Counted from the first letter of the stretch, positions 46,143-55,268 are shown. The stretch: DNA of 64,000 nt from Erythrobacter sanguineus (GCF_900143235.1 NZ_FRDF01000001.1:1-64000); one strand, 5' to 3'. Program-made: numbers and translations. Notes: generated from the letters alone by a model not told the origin.

Positions 46143-46661
46143 ATGATGACAGATCAATCCAACTCACCCGCGCAGCGCGCGCTGCCAGCGGTGCTGGCCG
46201 CAACCACGCTGAGCGGTACGCTGGTGCTTGCTTGCATGATGCCGTTTGCCGCCATTGCCACCATCGCCGTACTGGCTTTACCGATACGGCGTGCGCTGCT
46301 GGCGTTGGTGCTGTGCTGGCTCGGCAATCAGGTGCTGGGCTTTGGCGTCATGGGCTTTGCGAGGGACGCGCCGACTTTCGCCGCCGGGCTGTCACTGCTG
46401 GCGGGCAGCCTTGCCGCCTGCGTCGCCGCGCGACGGGTGGCAAGCGGAGGCGGGCCGCTGCTGGCCTTCCTTGCTGGCTTTGCCGCCTTTGAGTTGAGCA
46501 TTTTTGCCTATGCGCTGGCCTTTGGCGACCTTGCCATGTTCGCGCCCGGCATTGTCGCGCTGGTGGCGATCAATGATGCGCTGTGGTTCGCCGGGCTGTG
46601 GCTCGGCTGGCAGGTGCTTGAGCGCACCGTGGCCCTTGCGGCATCGGCAAAGACGCCATGA
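46143..46661 (+). CDS. small membrane protein in the cobalamin operon
   Basis: This 172-residue protein has about five or six hydrophobic segments and no motif I can name. It starts 11 bases after btuB with GGGGAGG before the ATG, and its stop overlaps the btuF-like gene (ATGA), so it is part of the B12-controlled operon. It could be a corrinoid or cobalt transport component, but this is only inferred from the context. Confidence 0.78.
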   Translation: MMTDQSNSPAQRALPAVLAATTLSGTLVLACMMPFAAIATIAVLALPIRRALLALVLCWLGNQVLGFGVMGFARDAPTFAAGLSLLAGSLAACVAARRVASGGGPLLAFLAGFAAFELSIFAYALAFGDLAMFAPGIVALVAINDALWFAGLWLGWQVLERTVALAASAKTP

Positions 46662-47572
46662 GCGCGGATTTGCGGATCGTCTCCCTGCTCCCCAGCGCCA
46701 CCGAAATCGCGGTGGCGCTGGGGCTGGAGGGCAATCTGGTCGGGCGCTCGCATGAATGCGACTTCCCGCCCTCTGTCGCGCAGCTGCCGGTTTGCACCTC
46801 GACCAAGCTTGAAAAGGGCCTGTCGTCGCGCGCGATCGAGGACCGGGTGAAGGCCATCGTCGAAAACGGCCTGTCGGTCTATGATGTCGACGCCGCGCTG
46901 CTGCGCGCGCTCAGGCCCGATGTCATCCTGACGCAGGCGCAGTGCGCCGTCTGCGCGGTGACGCCCGGAGATCTTGAAGAGGCGCTGGCCCAATGGGTCG
47001 GCACGCCGCCCCGGCTGGTCTCGCTCGCGCCGGACGATCTGGCTGACGTGCTGGGCGATCTTGCGCGGGTGGCCGAAGCGGCCGGCGTGCCAGACCGTGC
47101 CGCGCCTGCCGCGGAGGCGATGCGCGCGGGTCTCGCCGCGCTGGCGCCGCCCGCTGGCCGCGCCCCAAGCTTGCTGGCGGTCGAGTGGATTGATCCGCTG
47201 ATGGTCGCGGGCAACTGGGTGCCCGAACTGGTGACGGCGGCAGGCGGCAAGCCGCTGCTGGCCGCGCGCGGTGTGCATTCGCACTGGATCGAGGCCGGGG
47301 CCGTGGAGGCCGCTGATCCCGATGTGATCGCGTTGATGCCGTGTGGCTATCAGCTTGCCCAGACCCTGCCCGAGGCGCGTACGCTGCTGGCCAGCCCGGC
47401 ATGGCGGGGCCTGCGCGCGGTGCGCGAAGCAAGGGTGTTTGCGGTGGATGGCCACCATCTGTTCAACCGCCCCGGCCCCCGGCTGGTCGAATCCGCAGCG
47501 GTCCTGGCCGCCATTCTCCACTCACCTGACGCCGTGCCGGATCACCTCGCTCCTTTCATCGCGCAGTTGTAA
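46658..47572 (+). CDS. BtuF-like cobalamin-binding protein without signal peptide
   Basis: This 304-residue protein has the periplasmic-binding-protein class III fold: RIVSLLPSATEIAVALG at the start, HECDFPP, the QAQCAVCAV motif and VEWIDPLMVAGNWVPELVTAAGG. It looks like the 'cobalamin-binding protein' group that lacks an export signal and usually is not next to BtuCD. The N-terminus (MSADLRIVSLL) shows no signal peptide, so it probably acts in the cytoplasm, or is exported in an unknown way. It is translationally coupled to the membrane gene. Confidence 0.85.
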   Translation: MSADLRIVSLLPSATEIAVALGLEGNLVGRSHECDFPPSVAQLPVCTSTKLEKGLSSRAIEDRVKAIVENGLSVYDVDAALLRALRPDVILTQAQCAVCAVTPGDLEEALAQWVGTPPRLVSLAPDDLADVLGDLARVAEAAGVPDRAAPAAEAMRAGLAALAPPAGRAPSLLAVEWIDPLMVAGNWVPELVTAAGGKPLLAARGVHSHWIEAGAVEAADPDVIALMPCGYQLAQTLPEARTLLASPAWRGLRAVREARVFAVDGHHLFNRPGPRLVESAAVLAAILHSPDAVPDHLAPFIAQL

Positions 47573-47618
47573 TGCGCAAAGGCTCGCCTTTGGGCGCGGA
47601 ATTGCCTAAGCGGCGCTC

Positions 47619-48695
47619 ATGCATTTCCTCGACCAAGCCAAGATCTATCTGAAGTCCGGCGGAGGTGGCCCCGGGGCCGTCAGCTTCCGGCGTGAGATGT
47701 ACGTGGAATACGGCGGCCCTGACGGCGGCAATGGCGGGCGCGGCGGCGATATCGTGTTCGAAGCCGTCCCCGGCCTCAACACCCTGATCGATTTCCGCTA
47801 TACCCAGCATTTCAAGGCCCCGCGCGGCGGCCACGGCATGGGCAAGGACCGCACCGGTGCATCGGCCAAGCCGCTAGTCATCAAGGTGCCGGTCGGCACG
47901 CAGATCCTGTCGGACGACAAGGAAGAGGTGCTCGCCGATTTCACCGAAGTCGGCCAGCGGATCGTGTTCCTTGAAGGCGGGATGGGCGGGCGCGGCAATG
48001 CGTCCTACAAAACCTCGACCAACCGCGCTCCGCGGCAGCACCAGCCGGGCCTGCCAGGCGAAGAGCTGTGGGTGTGGCTGCGGCTTAAACTGCTTGCCGA
48101 CGTGGGCCTTGTCGGCCTGCCCAATGCCGGCAAATCAACCTTCATCAACGCGGTCAGCAATGCCCAGGCCAAGGTCGGGGATTATGCCTTCACCACGCTG
48201 GTGCCAAAGCTCGGCGTGGTGCGCCACAAGGGCCGCGAATTCGTGCTGGCCGACATTCCCGGCCTGATCGAAGGCGCGGCTGAAGGCGCAGGGATCGGGG
48301 ACCGTTTCCTCGGCCATATCGAACGTTGCCGGGTGTTGATCCATCTGGTCGACATCACCGGCACCGAGGATGCCGATCCCGCCGAAGCCATGCGCGTCGT
48401 CGAGGAAGAGCTCGCGGCCTACGGGGCCGACCTGGAACACAAGCCGCGGTTGGTGGCGCTCAACAAGCTCGATCTGGCCGATGCGGAACTGGTCGAAGGC
48501 TTCCGCGAGGAACTGCTTGCTGCCGGCGCCGACAAGGTCTTCGCCGTGTCGGGCGCGACCGGGGCTGGCATTCCGGAACTTCTTGACGCCGTGCTCGCTT
48601 ATCTACCGGATCGCACGTCCACCGAAACCAAGGCTGCCGCCGTCGAGGACGTGGACGAAAAGGACGGTGGCGCGGGCGAGTGGTCACCGCTCTGA
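47619..48695 (+). CDS. obgE: GTPase Obg
   Basis: This 358-residue GTPase acts in large-subunit ribosome assembly and stress response. It has the Gly-rich Obg fold ([26 protein letters not shown]), the G1 motif GLPNAGKST, switch [15 protein letters not shown] and SGATG. It has a short acidic C-terminus. Start ATG at 47619 is 46 bases after the btuF-like gene. The next gene is proB, the common Sphingomonadales arrangement. Confidence 0.97.
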   Translation: MHFLDQAKIYLKSGGGGPGAVSFRREMYVEYGGPDGGNGGRGGDIVFEAVPGLNTLIDFRYTQHFKAPRGGHGMGKDRTGASAKPLVIKVPVGTQILSDDKEEVLADFTEVGQRIVFLEGGMGGRGNASYKTSTNRAPRQHQPGLPGEELWVWLRLKLLADVGLVGLPNAGKSTFINAVSNAQAKVGDYAFTTLVPKLGVVRHKGREFVLADIPGLIEGAAEGAGIGDRFLGHIERCRVLIHLVDITGTEDADPAEAMRVVEEELAAYGADLEHKPRLVALNKLDLADAELVEGFREELLAAGADKVFAVSGATGAGIPELLDAVLAYLPDRTSTETKAAAVEDVDEKDGGAGEWSPL

Positions 48696-48766
48696 CGCGC
48701 GGCTGAGTGACGCGCGATGGCGTGTGGTGATCGCCGCACCAACACGAGAAACACCCGGGGATACCC

Positions 48767-49900
48767 ATGAAAATCGAGAATCTGCTCGACTTCCGCGATA
48801 TCGAAAAATGCCCGCGCCTTGTCATCAAGCTGGGATCGGCGCTGCTTGTCCATGGTGATGGCGAACTGCGCCACGACTGGCTGCGCAGCGTGGCCAGCGA
48901 GGTCGCCGGTGCGCGCGAACGCGGGCAGGAAATTATCGTCGTGTGTTCAGGTTCGGTGGCGCTTGGCGCCGCGATGCTGGGCCTGCCGGGCGGCGGGCGT
49001 GAGTCGCTTGCCCATGCGCAGGCGGCGGCCTCGGTCGGGCAGGTGTTCCTGATCGCCACCTGGGCGCAGCTGCTGGCCGAACATGGTCTTGTTGCCGGAC
49101 AGATGCTGTTGACGCTTGACGATCTCGAAGGACGCAGGCGCTATCTCAACGCTTCGGAGACGCTGCGCGAATTGCTTGCGCGCGGGGCGGTGCCGATCAT
49201 CAACGAGAATGATTCGATCGCCACATCCGAGATCCGCTTCGGCGATAATGACCGGCTGGCCGCCCGGGTGGCGCAGGCCGCCTCGGCGCAAGGCATTCTG
49301 TTGCTGACTGATGTCGAGGGCCTGTATGATCGTGATCCCGCTCACCCCGAGGCCGAATTCCTGCCCGAAGTGCGCGGCGTGACCGAGGAAATCCACCAGA
49401 TGGCAAGCGGCAAGTCGTCTTCGGGCAAGGGTTCGGGCGGGATGACCTCGAAACTTCTTGCCGCCGAGATTGCCGAGCGCGCGGGCATTGCGCTGGCCAT
49501 CATCAAGGGGGTGGACGACCTGCCGATTGCCTGTGCAATGGCCGCCAACCGGGGCACCCTGTTCCTGCCCAAGCGCGATGATAATGCGTGGAAAAGCTGG
49601 ATCGGAGGGCGCCTTCGCTTCAACGGTTCGATCCGGGTCGATCAAGGCTGCGTCACCGCGCTGCATGACGGCAAGAGCATCCTCGCGGCCGGAATCATCG
49701 GGGTCTTTGGCGAGTTCGAGCGCGGCGATGTGATCAAGGTTGAAGGGCCGGATGGCAAGATGATCGCCAAGGGCATGATCGAATATGACTGGGACGAATG
49801 CGATGCGATCAAGGGATTGCGCAGTGACGAAGTGGCAGAACGGCTTGGCCACCTGCCGCGCGCCTGCGTGATTCACCGGGATCACCTGGTGCTGCTGTGA
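48767..49900 (+). CDS. proB: glutamate 5-kinase
   Basis: This 377-residue enzyme makes glutamyl-5-phosphate, the first step of proline synthesis. It has the amino-acid kinase domain (VIKLGSALLV, IIVVCSGSVALGAAML, PIINENDSI, GSGGMTSKLLAAEIA) and a C-terminal PUA domain (about 285-370). Feedback by proline is known for the family. Its stop overlaps the next gene's GTG start by four bases. Confidence 0.96.
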   Translation: MKIENLLDFRDIEKCPRLVIKLGSALLVHGDGELRHDWLRSVASEVAGARERGQEIIVVCSGSVALGAAMLGLPGGGRESLAHAQAAASVGQVFLIATWAQLLAEHGLVAGQMLLTLDDLEGRRRYLNASETLRELLARGAVPIINENDSIATSEIRFGDNDRLAARVAQAASAQGILLLTDVEGLYDRDPAHPEAEFLPEVRGVTEEIHQMASGKSSSGKGSGGMTSKLLAAEIAERAGIALAIIKGVDDLPIACAMAANRGTLFLPKRDDNAWKSWIGGRLRFNGSIRVDQGCVTALHDGKSILAAGIIGVFGEFERGDVIKVEGPDGKMIAKGMIEYDWDECDAIKGLRSDEVAERLGHLPRACVIHRDHLVLL

Positions 49901-50811
49901 GCCTGTTGGCGATCACCGGGGCGACCGGCTTTGTCGGCAGCGCGGTGCTGGATGCGGCCTTGGCAGCGGGGCATGACGTGCGCGCGCTGGCGCGGCGCGA
50001 TCAGGCGCCGCGCGAAGGTGTCGAATGGATGCGCGGAGATCTGGCCGACGGGCTTGCGCTGAAAGCCTTGTGCGCGGGCGCGGATGCGGTGGTGCATATC
50101 GCGGGGCTCACCAACACGCCTGACCCGGCGCAGTTCGAAGGCGCCAATGTCACCGGCACGGCGCGGGTGGTTGAGGCGATGCGATCGGGCGGCGCGCGGC
50201 GGCTGGTCTTCGTCTCCTCGCTTTCCGCGCGTGAACCGAAGCTGTCGGCCTATGGCGCCTCCAAGGCCCGCGCTGAGACCGTGGTTGAAGCCAGCGGGCT
50301 CGACTGGACGATGGTGCGACCGCCAGCGGTTTATGGGCCGCGCGATGTCGACATGCTCGACCTGTTCCGCGCCGCGAAATGGGGCGTGGTGCCGCTGCCG
50401 CCGGGCGGAGCGACATCCATCATCCATGCTGCCGATCTTGCCGATCTGCTGATCGCCATGACAAGCAATGCTGCACCCATGCGCAAGCAGATCTACGAGC
50501 CTGACGATGGGCGCGAAGGCGGGTGGGGTCACAAGGAACTGGCACAGGCAATCGGCCGTGCGGTGGGCAGGCGGGGCGTCTTCGCTCCGCACCTGCCGCG
50601 CGCAGTGCTCGATGCCGCCGCCGGCGCCGACCGGCTGCTGCGCGGTAACGAGGCCAGGCTCACCGCCGACCGGGTTGGTTATATGTGCCACCCCAACTGG
50701 GTGTCGCGCTTTGATCGCAAGGTACCGCCGGGCATCTGGCAACCGGTCATCGCAGGCGAGGATGGTCTGAAGGCCACCGCCGAATGGTACCGGCGCGAAG
50801 GGTGGCTTTAG
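49897..50811 (+). CDS. extended SDR / NAD-dependent epimerase family protein
   Basis: This 304-residue protein has the NAD motif ITGATGFVGSAV, the HIAGLTN segment, FVSSLSAREP, YGASKAR (YxxxK) and VRPPAVYGPRD. Substrate is unknown; relatives act on sugar nucleotides or as NDUFA9-like proteins. The GTG at 49897 overlaps the proB stop (GTGA), so it is co-translated. The gene ends where a long palindrome begins. Confidence 0.88.
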   Translation: MSLLAITGATGFVGSAVLDAALAAGHDVRALARRDQAPREGVEWMRGDLADGLALKALCAGADAVVHIAGLTNTPDPAQFEGANVTGTARVVEAMRSGGARRLVFVSSLSAREPKLSAYGASKARAETVVEASGLDWTMVRPPAVYGPRDVDMLDLFRAAKWGVVPLPPGGATSIIHAADLADLLIAMTSNAAPMRKQIYEPDDGREGGWGHKELAQAIGRAVGRRGVFAPHLPRAVLDAAAGADRLLRGNEARLTADRVGYMCHPNWVSRFDRKVPPGIWQPVIAGEDGLKATAEWYRREGWL

Positions 50812-50992
50812 AGCGGTTTCCGCCGATTCTGAGCCATCCCGATTGCCCTGCAATCTCTGCGGGGCGGGCCGCTTTTGGCCCACTGCCGCGTCAGCGAAGC
50901 TGGAAATATCGACATATTCCTGCGCTTCGCCTTCTTGCAGTAGACCAAAATCGGCTCCGTCGGGATGGCTCAGAATCGGCAGAAGCCGCTCC
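50811..50992. repeat. 182-bp long imperfect palindrome between convergent genes
   Basis: The outer arms 50811-50843 and 50960-50992 pair almost completely (CCGATTCTGAGCCATCCCG on the left, its complement on the right). The pairing goes on inward (GCCGCTTTTGGCCCACTGCC against GGCTCC..AAAACCAGATGACG region) to a centre at about 50909-50916 (ATATCGACATAT). It would be a hairpin of about 85 bp. It sits directly after the SDR stop and 85 bases before the cysH stop. No gene is seen in 50812-51076. Confidence 0.75.
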
Positions 50993-51005
50993 AGAATGCC
51001 GTGAT

Positions 51006-51032
51006 CAGGATTTCCTGCGACAGCAGGATTTC
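51006..51032. repeat. REP-like hairpin downstream of cysH
   Basis: ATTTCCTGC-GACA-GCAGGATTT is a small palindrome of the same type as at 32990-33012 (CCTGC/GCAGG). It lies between the long palindrome and the cysH stop. Confidence 0.5.
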
Positions 51033-51076
51033 TCGCGCGGCCCTTGGGATCGTGCTTTCGCAGGAGCGCGCACGGC

Positions 51077-51853
51077 CTAGAGGAACGGCTCCTCGCCCGG
51101 CTTGTGGATACCGCATTCGGTCTTGTCCCAGCCTTTCCACCGGCCCGAACGCGGGTCTTCTCCGGGTGCGACCTGCGTGGTGCAGGGCGAACAGCCGATC
51201 GAGGGATAGCCCGCTGCGATCAGCGGGTGGCGCGGCAGATCATGAGCTTCGAACCAGGCGTTGATATCGCCCGCCGACCAATCGATCAGCGGGTTGATTT
51301 TCAGCCGCCCCTGCGTGTCCGAGGTATCGACCTCGAAGCGCGGCAGGTTGGCACGGGTCGACGACTGGAACGCCTTGCGCCCGGTAAAGCTGGCATCATA
51401 GCTTGCCAGCGCCTTTTCGAGCGGTTTGACCTTGCGCAGGTCGCAGCAACCATCGGGGTCAAAGGACCACCTGAGGCCGTTTTCGTCCCGCTTCGCCAGA
51501 TCATCGGCATCAGGGGTCAGCACCACCAGATTGAGGCCCAGCCGGCGCGCCAGCGTGTCGCGATAGGCCATGGTTTCGGCAAAATGCTTGCCTGTGTCGA
51601 GGAACAGCACGGGGATCGCGGGGTCGACGCTGGCAACCAGATGCAGCAGCACCGCGCTTTCGGCCCCGAAGCTGGAAACCACGGCCAGATCGCCCGCCAG
51701 ATCGCCCCTGATCACCGCTTCGAGCATTTCCTGCGTCGAAGAACCGCGGAACATGCGGTTGAGCCGCAAGGCGTCATGCTCGGTAAAACGCGGCGCGAGG
51801 TCGAGCGCATCGCGGGTGCGATCGCCTGTCGTCTTGGTCGCTTCAGGCTTCAT
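51077..51853 (-). CDS. cysH: phosphoadenylyl/adenylyl-sulfate reductase
   Basis: This 258-residue enzyme reduces activated sulfate to sulfite with thioredoxin. It has VVSSFGAESAVLLHL and the cysteine pairs in DGCCDLRKVKPLEK and IGCSPCT, which bind a 4Fe-4S cluster; this marks the APS-reducing type rather than the PAPS-only type. The C-terminal ECGIH contains the catalytic Cys. The start at 51853 overlaps the DUF934 gene by 11 bases. It is the last gene of the minus-strand sulfur operon. Confidence 0.94.
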   Translation of the reverse strand: MKPEATKTTGDRTRDALDLAPRFTEHDALRLNRMFRGSSTQEMLEAVIRGDLAGDLAVVSSFGAESAVLLHLVASVDPAIPVLFLDTGKHFAETMAYRDTLARRLGLNLVVLTPDADDLAKRDENGLRWSFDPDGCCDLRKVKPLEKALASYDASFTGRKAFQSSTRANLPRFEVDTSDTQGRLKINPLIDWSAGDINAWFEAHDLPRHPLIAAGYPSIGCSPCTTQVAPGEDPRSGRWKGWDKTECGIHKPGEEPFL

Positions 51854-52310
51854 GGCGCTGCTCTGCGATGGTGCGGCGCCCAGACTGACCGGGATCTGCG
51901 GCCCGCTGATAGACATTGTCCCAGGTGGCAAAGGCGCGCAGCGCGTCTTCTTCATCGAGGCGGTTGTCGGGGGCGAAGCTATCAAAGCCGCAGCGGCGCA
52001 TGTGGTTCAATTGATCGATCAGCACATCGCCCACCGCGCGCAATTCGCCAACATAGCCCGCTTCGCGCAGGATCCGGGCGGAGGAATATCCGCGCCCGTC
52101 GCCAAAGGCCGGGAAATTGACCTCGACCAGCGCCAGCCGTTCAAGAAAGGGCAGCAACGCCCGCGCATCATCGCCCGGTTCGATACGAACGGCGGTCGCG
52201 TTGGTCTGATCGAGCGCGGCATCGACCGTTACCGTGCCGTGATCGACGGGTTCGTCATCGCGAAAGCGGAACTGCACCTCGTCGGGCGACGTGCCGAGAT
52301 TATCCGCCAT
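51843..52310 (-). CDS. DUF934 family protein (sulfite reduction partner)
   Basis: This 155-residue protein has the DUF934 pattern: FPAFGDGRGYSSARILREAGYVGELRAVGDVL, then the CGFDSF segment. The family sits between cysI and cysH in many alphaproteobacteria and is thought to help sulfite reductase, perhaps as an electron-transfer or cofactor partner. The start at 52310 has AAGGAGG 5 bases upstream, a strong site; an ATG at 52403 overlaps cysI and is rejected. Confidence 0.92.
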   Translation of the reverse strand: MADNLGTSPDEVQFRFRDDEPVDHGTVTVDAALDQTNATAVRIEPGDDARALLPFLERLALVEVNFPAFGDGRGYSSARILREAGYVGELRAVGDVLIDQLNHMRRCGFDSFAPDNRLDEEDALRAFATWDNVYQRAADPGQSGRRTIAEQRHEA

Positions 52311-52399
52311 TTCGGCCTCCTTGCAGGCCATTGTTGCCTGCGGCCATGTTGTTGAAAAGTAGAACCATCGTCGTGCGGGCGGCGGTCCTGAGGCCGGTT

Positions 52400-54028
52400 T
52401 CAACCATACAATGCCTCCTTGAACGGCTCCATGCCGATGCGGCGATAGGTGTCGAGGAAGCGCTCGCCATCGGCGCGGGTGGCGAGGTAGACGTCGGTGA
52501 CCTTCTCGACCGCGGCGATTACGCCGTCCTCGTCAAAGCCGGGGCCGGTGATCTTGGCGAGGCTGACGTCCTCGGCCTCCGACCCGCCCAATGAAAGCTG
52601 GTAATTCTCGGTGCCTTTCTTGTCGACGCCAAGGATGCCGATATGGCCCGCGTGGTGGTGACCGCAGGCATTGATGCAGCCGGAGATTTTCAGCTTCAAT
52701 TCGCCCACCACTTCGGTGCGGCCCGCCTGTGCGAAGCGTTCCGAAATGCGCTGGGCAAGCGGGATCGAGCGGGCATTGGCCAAGCTGCAGTAATCCAGCC
52801 CGGGGCAGGCGATGATATCCTCGATCGTGTCCGTGTTGGGCGCACCGAGGCCCGCTGCGTCGAGTGCACTCCACAGGGCGTGAAGATCGGCAATGCGGAC
52901 ATGCGGCAGCAACAGGTTCTGGGTGTGCATCACGCGCAGTTCGTCAAAGCTGTATTGCTTCGCGAGCCGTGCCACCAGCCGCATCTGGTCGGCGGTCGCA
53001 TCGCCGGGAATGCCGCCAACCGGCTTCAGGCTGATGACGGCGGAAACATGGGCATCATGCTTGTGGCGATGGGTGTTGCGATCCACCCACAAGGCGAAAT
53101 CGGGGTTGGAACGGTCGATCGTCTTGGGGCCATCGACGAATGCCGGATCGCTGAAATGGGTCCGGATGCGCTCCAGCTCGGCAAGCGGCGGTTCCACCCC
53201 CACGCTCAGCATATGGGCGAATTCTTCCTCGACCTGGCGGGTATATTCCGCTGCGCCCAGTTCATGGACGAGGATCTTGATCCGCGCCTTGTACTTGTTG
53301 TCGCGCCGACCATAGCGGTTGTAGACCCGCAATGCGGCCTCGGCATAGGTGATCAGTTGATCCAGCGGCACGAAGTCGCGGATCATGGGCGCTATCATCG
53401 GGGTGCGCCCCATGCCGCCCCCGGCGTAGAATTCCGCGCCGATTTTTCCCTCACGCGAAACGATCCGGATGCCGATATCGTGCAGCCGCATCGCTGCGCG
53501 GTCATTTGCCGAAGCAATCACCGCGATCTTGAACTTGCGCGGCAGATAGGTGAATTCGGGGTGAAAGCTCGACCACTGGCGCAGCAGTTCGGCATAAGGG
53601 CGGGGGTCCACCACCTCATCGGCGGCCGCGCCTGCAAAGTGATCGCTACTGATGTTGCGGATGCAATTGCCGCTGGTCTGGATCGCGTGCATCTCGACCT
53701 TGGCGAGGTCGGCGAGGATATCGGCGGCATCCTCCAGCTTGATCCAGTTGTACTGGATGTTCTGGCGGGTGGTGAAATGACCATAGCCGCGATCATATTT
53801 CTCGGCGATGTCGGCCAGCGTCTCCATCTGGCGCGCGTTGAGCGTGCCATAGGGGATCGCCACGCGCAGCATATAGGCATGAAGCTGGAGGTAGAGGCCG
53901 TTCATCAGCCGCAGCGGCTTGAACTGGTCCTCGGTCAGCTTGCCTTCAAGTCGGCGGCGGGCCTGATCGCGGAATTCTTCCACCCGCGCATCGACCATGG
54001 CTTGGTCATATTGGTCGTATTGATACAT
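52400..54028 (-). CDS. cysI: nitrite/sulfite reductase haemoprotein (CysI-like)
   Basis: This 542-residue enzyme reduces sulfite to sulfide using sirohaem and a 4Fe-4S cluster, bound by CPGLDYC and SGCINAC. It has the two-fold repeat of ferredoxin-like domains and RQNIQYNWI early on. It is of the short CysI type, with no CysJ flavoprotein gene here. It comes after the DUF2849 gene, whose stop overlaps its start (54028). The stretch TSGNCIRNI is the sulfite-binding part. Confidence 0.95.
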   Translation of the reverse strand: MYQYDQYDQAMVDARVEEFRDQARRRLEGKLTEDQFKPLRLMNGLYLQLHAYMLRVAIPYGTLNARQMETLADIAEKYDRGYGHFTTRQNIQYNWIKLEDAADILADLAKVEMHAIQTSGNCIRNISSDHFAGAAADEVVDPRPYAELLRQWSSFHPEFTYLPRKFKIAVIASANDRAAMRLHDIGIRIVSREGKIGAEFYAGGGMGRTPMIAPMIRDFVPLDQLITYAEAALRVYNRYGRRDNKYKARIKILVHELGAAEYTRQVEEEFAHMLSVGVEPPLAELERIRTHFSDPAFVDGPKTIDRSNPDFALWVDRNTHRHKHDAHVSAVISLKPVGGIPGDATADQMRLVARLAKQYSFDELRVMHTQNLLLPHVRIADLHALWSALDAAGLGAPNTDTIEDIIACPGLDYCSLANARSIPLAQRISERFAQAGRTEVVGELKLKISGCINACGHHHAGHIGILGVDKKGTENYQLSLGGSEAEDVSLAKITGPGFDEDGVIAAVEKVTDVYLATRADGERFLDTYRRIGMEPFKEALYG

Positions 54029-54327
54029 CAGATCACCCAGTCCCAGCCGGTCTTGTCGGCAGTCGGCACGGCAAGATCGCGCCGCACGGTCGGGCCGAGT
54101 GCACGCACCCGGTCCTTGATATGTGCAGGCCGCACATGGCCGCTTGCGTCGATGCTGGCTTCGATCGCGTAAGGCACGTTGACGCGGCGCGTGGCGACTT
54201 CGCGGGCGAGGATTTCTTCAACCTCGTCGCCCACATCAACGGCATCATCGACGAACAGCGACCAGCCGGTGCCGTTCCACCATGTTACCGCACCCGAACG
54301 CAGGTCATTGCCGGTAAGGATTTTCAT
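54028..54327 (-). CDS. DUF2849 family protein
   Basis: This 99-residue protein starts MKILTGNDLRSGAVTWW, then contains DAVDVGDEVEEILAREVATRRVNVPYAIE, which is the DUF2849 pattern. The family is found only next to cysI/cobA in alphaproteobacteria, so it probably helps sulfite reduction or sirohaem handling. It overlaps cobA (ATGA) and touches cysI, so the three are coupled. Confidence 0.9.
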   Translation of the reverse strand: MKILTGNDLRSGAVTWWNGTGWSLFVDDAVDVGDEVEEILAREVATRRVNVPYAIEASIDASGHVRPAHIKDRVRALGPTVRRDLAVPTADKTGWDWVI

Positions 54328-55139
54328 CGTCCGATAACTCCGTCATCCCGGGCTTGACCCGGGACCGCTGCCAACAAGGCACCAAGCTCGACCCGATCCT
54401 GACTTGCGTCAGGATGACGCTGGAGGCGTGCGGTCACTTCGCCGATCACGATCAGCGCGGGGCTCTTGACCGCCTCACGCGCGACCAGATCGGGCAGGCC
54501 CGCGAGCAATCCGCGCAGCACCCGCATTTCCGGGCGGGCGGCGTTCTCGATCACGGCGATGGGCATGTCGGGTGCAAGGCCATCGGCCATCAGCTTATCG
54601 GCAATCTGCGGCGCGGTGGACACGCCCATGTAGATCACCAGCGTGCGCCCCTTGCCCGCAAGGCCCGACCAGTCCTGTTCGGCGAGCCCCTTGCACTGCC
54701 CGGCGACAAAGCTGACGATGCTCGACGCGTCGCGGTGGGTCAGCGCAATGCCGCTTGCCGCAGCTGCGCCATTGGCGGCGCTGATGCCGGGGACGATATT
54801 GACCGGAACGCCCGCCGCGCGCGCAGCCTCGGCCTCCTCGCCGCCGCGCCCGAAGATAAACGGATCGCCGCCCTTCAGCCGCACGACATCACGGCCGGCC
54901 AAGGCTTCGCGCACCAGCAGCGCATTGATATCATCCTGCGGCAGGGTGTGGCGCGCGCGTTGCTTGGCGACCGAGATCAGCCGCGCATCCGGACGGGCGA
55001 GGGCGAGGATATCGGGACCGACCAGCCCATCATGCACGATGACTTCGGCGCGCTCGATCAGGCGGGCGGCGCGCAAGGTCAGCAGGTCTGCCGGACCCGG
55101 CCCTGCGCCGACGAGAAAAATGGTGCCAGTCTGCTGCAT
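54324..55139 (-). CDS. cobA: uroporphyrinogen-III C-methyltransferase
   Basis: This 271-residue SAM methylase makes precorrin-2, the precursor of sirohaem (and of B12). It has FLVGAGPGPADLLTLRA, VRLKGGDPFIFGRGGEE, and YMGVSTAPQIA. The start at 55139 is chosen because it begins with the family's N-terminus; upstream codons look non-coding. It starts the sulfur operon, supplying the CysI cofactor. The last 31 residues (241-271) are encoded by a REP-like palindrome doublet and are unlike the family. Confidence 0.94.
   Translation of the reverse strand: MQQTGTIFLVGAGPGPADLLTLRAARLIERAEVIVHDGLVGPDILALARPDARLISVAKQRARHTLPQDDINALLVREALAGRDVVRLKGGDPFIFGRGGEEAEAARAAGVPVNIVPGISAANGAAAASGIALTHRDASSIVSFVAGQCKGLAEQDWSGLAGKGRTLVIYMGVSTAPQIADKLMADGLAPDMPIAVIENAARPEMRVLRGLLAGLPDLVAREAVKSPALIVIGEVTARLQRHPDASQDRVELGALLAAVPGQARDDGVIGR
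54341..54419. repeat. REP-like doublet inside the 3' end of cobA
   Basis: The segment begins CGTCATCC and ends GGATGACG. It contains the palindromes CCCGGG-CTTGA-CCCGGG (54348-54363) and ATCCTGAC-TTGC-GTCAGGAT (54396-54415). The first matches the TIR of GIY-YIG unit C (CCGGGCTTGA(C/T)CCGGGG). It is read in frame within cobA. Confidence 0.8.
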
Positions 55140-55268
55140 GACCGGGCAGATGGGCCAAGCCGCCCGCCCGTGCCAGCGAGAATGCTTTGCCTTGTCACAA
55201 GCGGAACTATTGCGCCTTGGCTGTTGGCGCTTCGCCGGGGCGAACCGGCACAGTGGCTGCTCCATGCG

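Noticed and set aside
52643..54172. 509-codon + strand frame opposite cysI
   Set aside because: Antisense shadow of cysI; no domain or ribosome site.
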